DNA from: Octadecabacter sp.
GTDB lineage: Bacteria; Pseudomonadota; Alphaproteobacteria; Rhodobacterales; Rhodobacteraceae
NCBI GenBank assembly: GCA_028825445.1
Contig: JAPKAD010000003.1
Span: 62,001-126,000, forward strand
Reading direction: 5' to 3'
Length of the DNA stretch: 64,000 bases
Part shown: positions 29,110-39,123 of the stretch, one piece after another
Position numbering within the stretch: the first letter of the stretch is position 1
How the letters are laid out: each line of letters starts with the position of its first letter
Made by a program: the position numbers and the translations under genes
The notes under the pieces: generated by a model
What the model was told of the DNA's origin: nothing
What the model saw: the letters and a program-made list of their open reading frames with translations, nothing else
Database searches by the model: none

Positions 29110-29580
29110 TTGCGCCTGACGTTGTGCGTTGTGGGCCGCCTGCGGGCTGGCCCGGAACGCAGTCTAATTGACGACTATCTTTTGCGCTTTGATCGAACGG
29201 GCCGGGCCCTTGGCCTTGGCCCAATAAGTGTGCGCGAGGTTGAAGATCGCAAAGGCGGCGGCATGGCGGCAGAGGCCATTTTGCTTGAAAGATCATTGCC
29301 TAAAGGAGCGACTGTGATTGCGCTGGATGAACGTGGTAAAATAAAAACATCACCTGATTTTGCCGCTGATCTAGCGCGATATCGTGACGACGGGCGCAGC
29401 GATCTAGCCTTTATTATTGGCGGTGCGGACGGAATTGATCCAAGCCTTCGAGCCAAGTGTGCCGCGTCGTTGAGTGTTGGAAAAATGGTTTGGCCACATA
29501 TGTTATTGCGAGTAATGCTAACCGAACAATTGTACCGTGCAGCCAGCATTCTGGCGGGTGCGCCTTATCATCGCGTCTAA
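29110..29580 (+). CDS. rlmH: 23S rRNA (pseudouridine1915-N3)-methyltransferase RlmH
   Basis: SPOUT-class methyltransferase acting on pseudouridine 1915 of 23S rRNA in the assembled 70S ribosome. With a TTG start at 29110, four bases behind the rsfS stop, the protein is 156 residues (RLTLCVVGRLRAGPERSLIDDYL), exactly the family length. The knot motif is FIIGGADGID, followed by the C-terminal SVGKMVWPHMLLRVMLTEQLYRA, with the final ILAGAPYHR conserved. No ATG in frame fits, so the rare start seems real and suggests translation coupled to rsfS. Confidence 0.92.
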   Translation: MRLTLCVVGRLRAGPERSLIDDYLLRFDRTGRALGLGPISVREVEDRKGGGMAAEAILLERSLPKGATVIALDERGKIKTSPDFAADLARYRDDGRSDLAFIIGGADGIDPSLRAKCAASLSVGKMVWPHMLLRVMLTEQLYRAASILAGAPYHRV

Positions 29581-29672
29581 GAATTAATATGTATTGACTG
29601 ATATCATCCTAGGACGGTTTGCGCCTTCAATGAGGTTCGCTAAAAGGGTGTAAGGATAAAAGGAATTTTACC

Positions 29673-31184
29673 ATGACAGTCCCAAAACCCGTTGTTCTTT
29701 GTATTCTGGATGGGTGGGGCATGCGTGACGAAATCACAGGCAATGCGCCTGCTTTAGCCAATACTCCAAATTATGATCGAGTGATGGCGGGTCCTGTGGC
29801 AGAGTTGATTACCCATGGGCCAGATGTAGGATTACCGCGCGGACAAATGGGCAATTCTGAAGTAGGACATACCAATATTGGCGCAGGCCGTGTGGTCGCT
29901 ATGGATTTAGGCGCAATTGATCTAGCTATTGAGGAGGGATCATTTTTTGATAATCCCGCTTTGCTCGCATTTGGTGATGAATTAAAAGCATCTGGCAAGG
30001 TCGCACATGTTATAGGACTGGTCAGCAACGGCGGCGTGCACGGGCATATTGTACATATTCAAGCAGCACTGAAGGCATTGGTGGATCGTGGCGTGCGCGT
30101 GGTGTTGCATGCGATCACTGATGGGCGCGATGTTGCGCCGAAGTCCGGTGCTGGTTTTATGCGAGATCTGATTGGCGGAATACCAAAGGGCGTGACCATC
30201 GGGACCGTTTGTGGGCGATACTATGCTATGGATCGCGACAATCGTTGGGAACGGGTCGAAACCGCTTACCGCGCAATGGTTCAAGCCGTGGGTATACACG
30301 GACATGACGCTGTTGACGTGATTGAGGCAGCCTATAGAGATAGTGTAACAGACGAGTTTGTTCCCGCCACAGTACTGGGTGGTTATGCAGGCATGGCCGA
30401 TGGAGATGGTGTGTTTTGTCTAAATTTCCGTGCTGATCGAGCCCGTGAGATTTTGGCCGCGGCCGGTGATCCCTTATTTGACAAATTTGATATTACTGAG
30501 CGTCCTGCATTGAGTTTTCTGGGGATGGTGAATTACTCCACTAGCCATGATAAATACATGACCACGTGTTACCCCAAGCAAAAGATCACCAACACATTGG
30601 GCTTTTGGGTGGCGGCCAAACAGTTACGGCAGTTTCGCGTCGCAGAGACCGAAAAATACCCCCATGTAACGTTTTTTTTGAATGGAGGAATTGAAGTTCC
30701 TGAGATTGGCGAGGATCGCTATATGGCCCCGTCACCAAAAGTCGCTACCTATGATTTGCAGCCAGAAATGTCTGCCGCTGAAGTTACAGATGCGTTTGTT
30801 GGAGCAATTCATGATGGTTACGATCTGATCATCTGCAACTACGCCAATCCTGACATGGTTGGACATACCGGTGACATAGGCGCAGCGGTGAAAGCGTGCG
30901 AGGCTGTGGACGCTGGGTTGGGCCGTGTGCTTGAAGCCCTTGAAGCTACAAGTGGTGCGATGATCGTCACCGCCGATCACGGCAATTGCGAAACAATGCT
31001 TGATCCTGAAACTGGTGGGCCACACACGGCGCACACCACTAACCCGGTACCGGTAGCACTGGTTGGTGGAGTTAAAGGCACACTTTTGAACAACGGACGG
31101 TTGGCAGATTTGGCACCAACATTACTTGGGTTAATGGGACTGGATTTGCCGCCCGAGATGACAGGGAAAAGTCTGATCAAGTGA
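29673..31184 (+). CDS. gpmI: 2,3-bisphosphoglycerate-independent phosphoglycerate mutase
   Basis: Manganese-dependent interconversion of 3- and 2-phosphoglycerate in glycolysis and gluconeogenesis. 503 residues. The alkaline-phosphatase-like site is visible: D13 in LCILDGWG, phosphorylated S62 in GQMGNSEVGHTNIGAGR, and the C-terminal metal ligands in VTADHGNCE and AHTTNPVPV. HAITDGRDVAPKSG is conserved. The ATG follows AAAGGAATTTTACC. The next gene starts inside its stop codon, so gpmI heads the operon gpmI-envC-ctpA. Confidence 0.97.
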   Translation: MTVPKPVVLCILDGWGMRDEITGNAPALANTPNYDRVMAGPVAELITHGPDVGLPRGQMGNSEVGHTNIGAGRVVAMDLGAIDLAIEEGSFFDNPALLAFGDELKASGKVAHVIGLVSNGGVHGHIVHIQAALKALVDRGVRVVLHAITDGRDVAPKSGAGFMRDLIGGIPKGVTIGTVCGRYYAMDRDNRWERVETAYRAMVQAVGIHGHDAVDVIEAAYRDSVTDEFVPATVLGGYAGMADGDGVFCLNFRADRAREILAAAGDPLFDKFDITERPALSFLGMVNYSTSHDKYMTTCYPKQKITNTLGFWVAAKQLRQFRVAETEKYPHVTFFLNGGIEVPEIGEDRYMAPSPKVATYDLQPEMSAAEVTDAFVGAIHDGYDLIICNYANPDMVGHTGDIGAAVKACEAVDAGLGRVLEALEATSGAMIVTADHGNCETMLDPETGGPHTAHTTNPVPVALVGGVKGTLLNNGRLADLAPTLLGLMGLDLPPEMTGKSLIK

Positions 31185-32281
31185 AGGTTTTGACGATCAT
31201 ATGTGCGCTACTTTCGGGACCACTCAGCGCGGAAACACCAGCTGAAGCAGCGTTTGCAGCATCAGCGCGCCTGCAAGATGCGCGGGCGTTTCTACAAGCG
31301 GCAGAAGGTCGGTCTGATCGTGTCACTGCATTGACAGAAACGGTACAGGCCTATGAAGCGGGCCTTGCAGCATTAAGAGATGGTTTGCGACGTGCAGCGA
31401 TCCGAAAACGTACGTTAGAAACTGATTTAGCGACGCGATCCAATGAGATTGCGCGGTTGTTGGGCGTGTTGCAAACCATAGGGCGGACCCCTGCACCAAT
31501 TCTATTTCTGCATCCGTCAGGACCAACAGGGACTGCGCGTTCGGGGATGATGTTGGCGGCTGTAACGCCTGCACTGCAGGATAAAGTCTCGGCATTGCGG
31601 GAACAGATCGAAGAGGTGGCTGTTATAAGCAACTTGCAAACTGATGCACTGACCACTCTTAGAAACGGGTTGGCAGGTGTTCAAACTGCACGTTCAGCTT
31701 TAAGTGCAGCAATTTCGAATCGCACCGGCTTGCCACAACGGTTCTTGGAGGACCCAGTCCAAATGGCGGTGCTCCTTGCAAGCGCTCAGACCTTAAGTTC
31801 ATTCGCAGCAGGCCTGGCGCAGACGCAGGCAGTCGGTGAGCCATATGCCAATATCGTTAAAGGCACCGTTTCACTGCCTGTAGTTGGACAGGTAATCCGA
31901 CAGTTCAAAGAAGCTGATGCTGCCGGGGTCACACGCCCCGGTATTTTAATAGCGACACGGCCTCGCGCACTGGTCTCAACACCACTGTCAGCCACAATCC
32001 GCTATGCGGGTCCGCTTCTTGATTATGGTACCGTTGTGATTCTGGAACCTTCCGCGGGCATACTTTGGGTGATCGCAGGGTTGGATGAGACATTCGGCAA
32101 GGTTGGGCAGGTCGTGCCAGACGGCACCCCGATCGGTCTAATGGGGGGCATTATTACGGACGCTCAAGCGATTTTGAACGAAAGCGCGCAGGGTTATACA
32201 AGACAACGCACGCAAACGCTTTATCTTGAGGTAAGAGACATGCAAGATGCAGTGAACCCCGCGGATTGGTTTGCGTTTTAA
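31181..32281 (+). CDS. envC: EnvC-type murein hydrolase activator
   Basis: 366 residues: signal peptide (LTIICALLSGPLSAE), a long helical/coiled-coil part (about 25-200), and a C-terminal LytM-like domain. EnvC-type proteins activate amidases at the division site rather than cutting peptidoglycan themselves. In agreement, the zinc ligands of active LytM peptidases are absent: LEPSAGILWVIAGLDE stands where the first His-containing strands would be, and LYLEVRDMQDAVNPADWF replaces the HLHFE motif. The start is GTG at 31181, overlapping the gpmI stop by four bases. ctpA follows at 46 bp. Confidence 0.85.
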   Translation: MKVLTIICALLSGPLSAETPAEAAFAASARLQDARAFLQAAEGRSDRVTALTETVQAYEAGLAALRDGLRRAAIRKRTLETDLATRSNEIARLLGVLQTIGRTPAPILFLHPSGPTGTARSGMMLAAVTPALQDKVSALREQIEEVAVISNLQTDALTTLRNGLAGVQTARSALSAAISNRTGLPQRFLEDPVQMAVLLASAQTLSSFAAGLAQTQAVGEPYANIVKGTVSLPVVGQVIRQFKEADAAGVTRPGILIATRPRALVSTPLSATIRYAGPLLDYGTVVILEPSAGILWVIAGLDETFGKVGQVVPDGTPIGLMGGIITDAQAILNESAQGYTRQRTQTLYLEVRDMQDAVNPADWFAF

Positions 32282-32327
32282 CAAACGTACGTCGTGTAGG
32301 CACAAACATGATAATGGGAAATATAAG

Positions 32328-33668
32328 ATGAAGAAATTTGCAGTGGCGGCCACAGGAGGCATCCTACTAGGTGCCATCGTGACAACGCAGATCGCAGGTC
32401 CGTTGATCGCGCAGGAGGCCGATAATAACGCCAGCGTCTATGAGCAGCTTGATTTATTTGGTGACATCTTTGAACGCATTCGCGCGCAGTATGTGGAAGA
32501 CGTCGACGAAGCTGCCCTGATTGAAGCAGCAATTGACGGTATGTTGACCTCGCTTGATCCGCATTCAAGCTATCTGTCGCCGGAAGATGCGGCCGACATG
32601 CGAGAAACAACGCGTGGTGAATTTGGCGGACTGGGTATCGAGGTCACGCAAGAAGAAGGTTTTATAAAGGTCGTATCACCGATTGATGGCACACCAGCTG
32701 CAGAAGCTGGAATCGAATCTGGTGATTTCATCACGCGTGTTGACGGTGAGAATCTACTTGGTTTAACACTGGATGAAGCCGTAAAATTGATGCGCGGTCC
32801 TGTCGGATCAGAAATTATCATCACCGTGGTCCGCCAAGATGTGGACCAGCCGTTCGAGGTGTCCATCATTCGCGACACTATCACATTAACAGCTGTGCGT
32901 AGCCGGGTTGAAGGCGAAACAGTCGTGCTGCGTGTTGTGACGTTCAGTGACCAAACTTATCCAAGCCTCGAGGAACAGTTGGCCGAACAAGTAACTGAAG
33001 CTGGCGGCATTGAAAACGTCAACGGGTTTGTTATTGATCTGCGCAACAACCCAGGTGGTTTACTAAACCAAGCGATTGCCGTTTCTGATGCGTTCTTGGA
33101 CGCTGGTGAAATTACATCGACCCGTGGCCGCAACCCAAACGATGGTCAACGTTGGAATGCCCGCAAAGGTGATCTGGCCGAGGGTCTACCGATTGTTGTG
33201 CTGATCAACGGCGGGTCTGCATCCGCTTCTGAGATTGTCGCGGGTGCATTGCAAGACCATCATCGCGCAATCATCATTGGCACCAATTCGTTTGGCAAAG
33301 GATCCGTGCAAACGGTCATGCCCCTGCGCAGTAACAGTGCAATGCGCTTAACAACGGCCCGGTATTACACACCATCAGGTCGGTCCATTCAGGCGCTGGG
33401 CATTTCGCCTGACATTATCGTTGAACAACCACGTCGTGATCCAAATGCCGAAATCGAGGAAGATGATGATGCAGGGTTCAGACGCTCCGAGGCGGACCTG
33501 CGCGGCGCATTGGACAATGACAGCCTGACTGACGATGAAATTAAGCAAATCGAATCCGACAGGATGCGCGCCGAAGACGCCGCCGCCCTACGGATTGAGG
33601 ATTATCAAATGGCCTATGCCATAGATATTCTAAAGGGGTTGCAAGTTCTTGGCGCCAACAGCGACTAA
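32328..33668 (+). CDS. ctpA: Carboxyl-terminal processing protease (S41)
   Basis: Periplasmic or membrane-anchored serine protease of 446 residues from the ATG 32328 (MKKFAVAATGGILLGAIV, a signal/anchor helix). PDZ domain at about 85-165 (FGGLGIEVTQEEGFIKVV, GIESGDFITRVDG). The catalytic Ser-Lys pair is S299 in GGSASASEIVAGALQDH and K324 in SFGKGSVQTV, with the normal spacing of 25. The C-terminal tail is acidic. It follows envC in one operon; Ctp proteases often control peptidoglycan hydrolases, which fits the neighbour. Confidence 0.95.
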   Translation: MKKFAVAATGGILLGAIVTTQIAGPLIAQEADNNASVYEQLDLFGDIFERIRAQYVEDVDEAALIEAAIDGMLTSLDPHSSYLSPEDAADMRETTRGEFGGLGIEVTQEEGFIKVVSPIDGTPAAEAGIESGDFITRVDGENLLGLTLDEAVKLMRGPVGSEIIITVVRQDVDQPFEVSIIRDTITLTAVRSRVEGETVVLRVVTFSDQTYPSLEEQLAEQVTEAGGIENVNGFVIDLRNNPGGLLNQAIAVSDAFLDAGEITSTRGRNPNDGQRWNARKGDLAEGLPIVVLINGGSASASEIVAGALQDHHRAIIIGTNSFGKGSVQTVMPLRSNSAMRLTTARYYTPSGRSIQALGISPDIIVEQPRRDPNAEIEEDDDAGFRRSEADLRGALDNDSLTDDEIKQIESDRMRAEDAAALRIEDYQMAYAIDILKGLQVLGANSD

Positions 33669-33694
33669 TAAAAAATTCCCGAGTTGGGATACTG

Positions 33695-33737
33695 CGCCGT
33701 CGAGGGTGATCCATTGGATTAAACTCGGCGGCGTTTT
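33695..33737 (+). terminator. Intrinsic terminator behind ctpA
   Basis: A 10-bp stem CGCCGTCGAG (33695-33704) with CTCGGCGGCG (33724-33733), one G-U pair, 19-base loop, followed by TTTT. It separates the gpmI-envC-ctpA operon from rppH, which starts 20 bp later. Confidence 0.75.
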
Positions 33738-33756
33738 CATTTGAAGGATCACCTAG

Positions 33757-34251
33757 ATGACCAAAACATTAACCACTCAACAGATCGTTAAACTTCCCTA
33801 TCGCCCCTGTGTTGGACTCATGGTGGTGAATGGTGAAGGTAAAGTTTTCGTTGGTCAGCGTGTGGATCGTGACCAAGACGCGTGGCAGATGCCACAAGGG
33901 GGCATTGACGACGGCGAAGACGTGACCACGGCAGCCCTGCGTGAACTTTGTGAAGAAACCGGAATCACACCAGATCTGGTAACGATTGAAGCAGAGACAG
34001 CTGATTGGCTATCCTATGATTTGCCCCACCACATCGTGCCTAAAATTTGGAAGGGTCACTATCGCGGCCAAGAACAAAAATGGGTGCTAATGCGGTTTTC
34101 AGGTACTGACAATCAAATCAATATCGTACAACCATACCAAGAATTTTCTGAATGGAAGTGGATTCTTCCCAAGAATCTACTGTCTAACATTGTCCCATTT
34201 AAGCGCGCCGTATACGCAGCTGTACTGGAAGAATTTGGATGTAAAATATGA
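33757..34251 (+). CDS. rppH: RNA pyrophosphohydrolase (Nudix)
   Basis: Removes pyrophosphate from triphosphorylated RNA 5' ends, opening mRNAs to decay. 164 residues, normal. The Nudix box is complete: [23 protein letters not shown] (about 48-70) with its EE pair. [11 protein letters not shown] before it and [24 protein letters not shown] after it are RppH marks. The ATG follows AAGGATCACCTAG. Its stop overlaps an ATG (ATGA) that began a now broken gene. Confidence 0.95.
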   Translation: MTKTLTTQQIVKLPYRPCVGLMVVNGEGKVFVGQRVDRDQDAWQMPQGGIDDGEDVTTAALRELCEETGITPDLVTIEAETADWLSYDLPHHIVPKIWKGHYRGQEQKWVLMRFSGTDNQINIVQPYQEFSEWKWILPKNLLSNIVPFKRAVYAAVLEEFGCKI

Positions 34252-34665
34252 AAATTTTGTTGGTGGCGGCTTTAGTCATCATCCAAAGACAAGCATTGGC
34301 GTTGTCAGGTTTGCACGCAGACGTAGCCTGTACGATTGGTTGAGCGGAATCCACACAAACCTGAAGGAGCTACAGGGGTGTAGGTCATCGCTTACCAACG
34401 ATCTGACAGACATAATTGATCTGCAATCAGTACAGCTGCCAAAGATGTTTTTGGTGAAAAGCCTTGTGGAAAACGAATTCAAAACAGCGCCAGTATTGAA
34501 CGTGACTGCAAACTTTGAGTGCCTCAGGCATTAGTGTGGGTTAATCGTATCCAATCAGGACATCTTCACGTTTTTGAAAAAACGGCATATAAATATGTTT
34601 TGAACATAGGTGCGTGTTTAAACACTGTATTGGCAGTAGACGGTAAAATCGTAAAAAAGCACTAA
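34248..34665 (+). pseudogene. Decayed small secreted-protein gene behind rppH
   Basis: The ATG overlapping the rppH stop opens [19 protein letters not shown], a signal peptide, then SGLHADVACTIG and a TGA. Further pieces continue in other frames: IDLQSVQLPKMF and APVLNVTANFEC (34190 frame), then FEKTAYKYVLNIGACLNTVL up to a TAA at 34663. From memory this matches a conserved secreted roseobacter protein of unknown function (pattern ALSCLRPDV.RT ... LPK ... F.G ... Y.L.VGAC) found near rppH. At least one stop and two frame changes make it nonfunctional. Confidence 0.6.
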
Positions 34666-34856
34666 ATCTTATATGCTAAGCACTTCCTGCAAGAAGCAAA
34701 TACTACAGTGCAAACAGTTCAGAAATCAACGCAACGCATAGCCATCAAGGGTGATGTCGCTAACACGTTGGTGGCTGCAGATCGCGTTGATAGTCAGGCA
34801 GATAGCCAACACTAATCACATCGGCATTAGCTATTTTATAGCGATTTCTTACACGC
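34666..34856. other. Short gap between the broken gene and rnr
   Basis: 191 bp with no gene. An open minus-strand frame here is the out-of-frame shadow of the rnr 3' end. Confidence 0.4.
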
Positions 34857-37100
34857 TTACTTGCGGGTTCTATTAACCTTACGTACTGTTTTTGCATCTT
34901 TTTTCTTAGATGAACCAATTTTTCGCCGCGGCGGCTTTCCACGGCTGGATGAGCGACCTTGAGGCATCGATTTTCCATCAATTTCTAGAAGTTCGACAAT
35001 CAGCCCACCTGTAACCGGGGCAGCTTCAATCAGCTTTACTACAACCCGCACACCAAGGCCGATCACTACGCCCGTGTCAGACCCCATTAGGGTCTGGCTG
35101 TCAGCGTCATAGTGGAAGTATTCGGCACCCAGATTACGAATCGGGATCATGCCATCGGCACCAGTTTCATCAAGCTTTACGAACACACCAAACTTAGCGA
35201 TGCCACTGATCCGCCCCCCCATCACAGCACCGACACGTTCAGTTAGAAATGCCGCAAGATAGCGATCCGTCGTATCGCGTTCAGCCACCATAGACCGGCG
35301 TTCGGTATCAGATATCGCCTGCGCAGTTTCAGGCAACAGCGCCTCGTCTTCGAGGGTTAATCCATCTTTGCCCCAGCCATGTGCCGTAACCAATGCACGG
35401 TGCACGATCAGGTCCGAATAGCGGCGAATCGGGGAAGTGAAGTGAGCATAAGCCTTGAGCGCCAATCCAAAATGCCCAAAGTTATCTGGGCTATAGTACG
35501 CCTGCGTCATTGACCGTAGCGTCGCAATATTAATTAATTCGGCATGGTCAGTTTCTGTTGCCTGGTTAAGCAAACGGTTCAGATGCGCGGTCTTGAGAAC
35601 CTGACCTTTGGCCAATTGTAGCCCAGCAGCTTCAGCCGTTTCACGCAAAGCGTCAAGCTTTTCAGCTTTTGGTTCCTCATGAACCCGAAACAACAGCGCC
35701 ATCTTTTTAGCGTTAAGGGTTTCAGCAGCAGCGACGTTTGCGAGCACCATAAATTCTTCGATCAATCGATGCGCATCAAGACGGTCTTTGAACGCAACAT
35801 CCGTAACCACACCGTCCTCATTAAGGATGATTTTGCGCTCCGGCAGGTCAAGTTCTAGGGGCTGACGCACAGCGCGGGCTTTTTTCAGTGCATTATAACA
35901 GGCGTACAGAGGCCGGATCACATCATCAAGCATCAATGCAACTTTGTCGTTTACGTCGCCGTCAATCGCTGCCTGAACCTCTTCGTAATTAAGCGACGCA
36001 GGCGATGTCATCAAACCACGCACAAATCGATGCGAAGTCTTGTTGCCGTCACTATCGATCTGCATTTCCACAGCGATACAAGCGCGCGGCACCCCTTCGT
36101 GCAGCGAGCACAGATCACCCGACAAACGGTCTGGCAACATCGGTACAACGCGGTCAGGAAAATAAGTGGAGTTACCGCGTTTGCGAGCTTCAATATCAAG
36201 CTTAGATCCGGGTGTGACGTAATGCGCAACATCCGCAATGGCGACCCAGAGGGCAAATCCACCGTCCCCATTTGGAATCGCACAGCAAGCATCATCATGA
36301 TCACGAGCATCCCACGGGTCGATGGTGATCAGCGGCAGGTTTTGCAGGTTGTCTCGCCCTTTGAGACCCGCAGGTTTGGCATTGTCGGCTTGTTCCACCA
36401 CATCATCGGGGAAGTGGTCAGGAATACCGTGTTGATGGATTGCGATCAAGCTGACCGCGCGTGGCTGAGTCGGGTCTCCTAACCGCGAAACGATGCGCGC
36501 CGTTGGCAAGCCCATGCGCCCCTTTGGTCCAGCCTGCTCAGCCTCAACCAATTCTCCATCTTTGGCGTCACCCGTGGCACCCGCCGCCACTATCCATTCC
36601 TTTTGCGAGCCTTTGTCTACAGGCAAAATACGACCACCTTCGGATGCAGCACGAAATACCCCTAGAACACGCAACGGATTGGTCCCAATTCGGCGGATTA
36701 GGCGTGCGGTATAGGCAAAATTTTCACCAGTAACTTCGGTCAAGCGGCCCAACACGCGCTCCCCTATGCCCAGCGCAGGTTCTTCTACTTTCATAATCAT
36801 CAGGATGCGTGGCGCATCACCAGTTCCGGCCCATTCCAAAGGGCGTGCAAACAGATCACCATCACTGTCGGGGCCCGTCACCTCTAGTACGGACACTGGT
36901 GGCAGTTTATTGGCATCACGATAGGACGATTTGCGTTTTTGTAACTTTCCTTCGTCTTCGAGTTCGCGCAGCAGGCGTTTGAGATCAATTCTCGCTGCAC
37001 CCTTAATGCCAAATGCCTTTGCAATCTCTCGCTTTGCAGTTTGGGTGGGATTTTCAGCGATCCATTCAAGGATCTCGGGCTTTGTGGGTATACGTGTCAT
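34857..37100 (-). CDS. rnr: Ribonuclease R
   Basis: Processive 3'-5' exoribonuclease able to degrade structured RNA. 747 residues. An N-terminal helix-turn-helix/cold-shock part (IPTKPEILEWIAENPTQTAKREIAKAFGI) leads to the RNB domain with the catalytic acids in LITIDPWDARDHDDACCAI, FPDRVVPMLPDRLSGDLCSL and HFTSPIRRYSDLIVHRAL. An S1 domain follows (VGAVMGGRISGIAKFGVFVKLDETGADGMI), ending in a Lys/Arg-rich tail. Normal length and order. Single gene. Confidence 0.96.
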   Translation of the reverse strand: MTRIPTKPEILEWIAENPTQTAKREIAKAFGIKGAARIDLKRLLRELEDEGKLQKRKSSYRDANKLPPVSVLEVTGPDSDGDLFARPLEWAGTGDAPRILMIMKVEEPALGIGERVLGRLTEVTGENFAYTARLIRRIGTNPLRVLGVFRAASEGGRILPVDKGSQKEWIVAAGATGDAKDGELVEAEQAGPKGRMGLPTARIVSRLGDPTQPRAVSLIAIHQHGIPDHFPDDVVEQADNAKPAGLKGRDNLQNLPLITIDPWDARDHDDACCAIPNGDGGFALWVAIADVAHYVTPGSKLDIEARKRGNSTYFPDRVVPMLPDRLSGDLCSLHEGVPRACIAVEMQIDSDGNKTSHRFVRGLMTSPASLNYEEVQAAIDGDVNDKVALMLDDVIRPLYACYNALKKARAVRQPLELDLPERKIILNEDGVVTDVAFKDRLDAHRLIEEFMVLANVAAAETLNAKKMALLFRVHEEPKAEKLDALRETAEAAGLQLAKGQVLKTAHLNRLLNQATETDHAELINIATLRSMTQAYYSPDNFGHFGLALKAYAHFTSPIRRYSDLIVHRALVTAHGWGKDGLTLEDEALLPETAQAISDTERRSMVAERDTTDRYLAAFLTERVGAVMGGRISGIAKFGVFVKLDETGADGMIPIRNLGAEYFHYDADSQTLMGSDTGVVIGLGVRVVVKLIEAAPVTGGLIVELLEIDGKSMPQGRSSSRGKPPRRKIGSSKKKDAKTVRKVNRTRK

Positions 37101-37192
37101 GAGTTCTGCCTATCACGCGTCACGGTGGGCGTCAGACCCAATTTTCGTTTCACCTTATTTAACATGTAAATACTTACTCTATTGCGCGCCAT

Positions 37193-38335
37193 CTAAGAAA
37201 AGTAATCCCGCAATATACGACCATATATAGCCGTTAGCTGAGTAATTTGTTCAACCGGTACGCATTCATCAACTTGGTGCATGGTCTTGCCCACCAGGCC
37301 GATCTCGACAACAGGGCAGTGGTTTTTAACAAACCGCGCATCTGACGTACCGCCAGTGGTGGACAGCTTCGGAATGATGCCAGTTTCTGCTCGTACCGCA
37401 GCACTAACCAGATCAGACAATTCACCAGGGGGTGTAATAAAACTTTCACCTGAAACGCGGGTGGCCATGTCAATTTGCACATTAAAATCTGCAGCAACAG
37501 CATCAATCTCGGCCTGCATCCACGCGATGACAGATTGAGATGTGTGCAGGTCATTGAAACGCACATTGGCGCTAGATTTGCAGGTGGCAGGAATGACGTT
37601 TGTGGCAGGGTTGCCGGTGTCTATTGTCACAACCGCAAGGGTTGATGGATCAAAATTATCCGATCCCTTGTCCATTTTATGGCTGGCCAAGCGATCCATC
37701 AGGCGCACCATTGCGGGCAGCGGGTTTTTGGCACGGTGCGGGTAGGCAGAATGGCCTTGTTTGCCAGTTACTGTAAAGTGCGATGTCAGCGACCCACGAC
37801 GCCCAACTTTAATCATTTCGCCCATAATATCTGGACAGGTTGGTTCGCCAACGATGCACACAGTCATTGTTTCACGGTTGACCTGCATCCAGTCCAACAG
37901 GGCTATTGTACCATCAGTGGACGGACCTTCTTCATCACCAGTTATCGCCAAAATTATAGCTCCATCTGGCGGTGAGTCTTGGACAAAATCAATTGCAGCC
38001 GCGGTAAAAGCTGCCACGCTGGATTTCATATCTGTTGCACCTCGACCATAAAGGATGCCACCAAGGATTTCGCCACCGAATGGGTCAACCGTCCATGCGG
38101 CCGCATCACCAACGGGCACCACGTCGGTGTGGCCGTTAAAGCCAAACGATTTTTTAGCCCCACGAACGCCCCACCGCGCGTATAGGTTTGGCGTGTCTGC
38201 GCGATCAACGCGCCACGTTTCAAACCCTGCGTCGGACAAAAGCTGATCAAGCAATTGTAGCGCACCGCCTTCAACTGGTGTGACGCTGGGGCAGCGGACC
38301 AGATCAGCTGTAAGGGCGATGGGATCAACGGGCAT
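37193..38335 (-). CDS. dapE: Succinyl-diaminopimelate desuccinylase
   Basis: Dizinc hydrolase making LL-diaminopimelate for lysine and peptidoglycan. 380 residues. M20 metal ligands: H69 in [13 protein letters not shown]102 in [16 protein letters not shown]135/E136 in [13 protein letters not shown]. The dimerisation domain with [25 protein letters not shown], and [11 protein letters not shown] near the end, are DapE marks that separate it from other M20 enzymes. dapD, the earlier step, lies 1.6 kb upstream on the same strand. Confidence 0.96.
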   Translation of the reverse strand: MPVDPIALTADLVRCPSVTPVEGGALQLLDQLLSDAGFETWRVDRADTPNLYARWGVRGAKKSFGFNGHTDVVPVGDAAAWTVDPFGGEILGGILYGRGATDMKSSVAAFTAAAIDFVQDSPPDGAIILAITGDEEGPSTDGTIALLDWMQVNRETMTVCIVGEPTCPDIMGEMIKVGRRGSLTSHFTVTGKQGHSAYPHRAKNPLPAMVRLMDRLASHKMDKGSDNFDPSTLAVVTIDTGNPATNVIPATCKSSANVRFNDLHTSQSVIAWMQAEIDAVAADFNVQIDMATRVSGESFITPPGELSDLVSAAVRAETGIIPKLSTTGGTSDARFVKNHCPVVEIGLVGKTMHQVDECVPVEQITQLTAIYGRILRDYFS

Positions 38336-39123
38336 AAAACTCTCCTGATTGCTTCTGCGATACCGATAATTTGACGGCGATGCAAACCTTCACAATCATG
38401 CCTAGGTGATGTTCCACCCCACAAAGATCGGCGGTGACATGAACTTAACCACTCAAAAATCTTTCTATGATTATATGGTTAGCACAATGATATAGATACA
38501 AAGCAAGGCAGACATCAAACGAACCCAACATGCTTCACAGGTTCAAACGTCGACCACTGGATTTAAGATTTTATCAGATTTTTATGTGAAATAAGTGAGA
38601 ACAATGGTTACAGACGTTAAGTTAAATAACAATTTTTACAGCATCGGTAATGTAGATGACCAATGCTAACTTTAGGAATGGTGATCCGATGCCAGTTCTT
38701 TGGGTGGGGCATGCAACATTACCCACTTTAAAACGTTTTAAATCAATGATGTTGTGCATTATTTATATAAGCTGACCCGTAATTTGGTGATCATCCAAGG
38801 TCAAGGGTTGAAGACCTGTTCGGCAAAGAACGCGTGAGAATGACTGTAAGACGACTGAAAGTGCGCAATTGCGCGATAACAGCAAAGCCTGTCCTAGCAG
38901 TGATGAACTATTATCAAATCCAGCTTGAAATATGTCAAATTATCGAGGTGAGGGGCACCTTGGAGGGAGATTTTGATGTTTCTAGGGTGCTAGACGTACT
39001 AGGCCTGATTGAAATTTCAGTTATTTCGGGTATGAGCACAAACTTGCTGCCAAACCTCACCAGGCGAACCGCACATGTGTTTCGCCACCGTTAGGCGATG
39101 AAGATGACAAGAGCATCACGCAG
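38336..39123. other. 788 bp gap between dapE and a conserved hypothetical gene
   Basis: No recognisable gene. An 86-codon plus-strand frame at 38834-39094 (rich in V, I, R) has no ribosome site or family mark. The minus strand, where a member of the dap cluster would be expected, is broken by stops. Probably noncoding or fully decayed. Confidence 0.45.
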
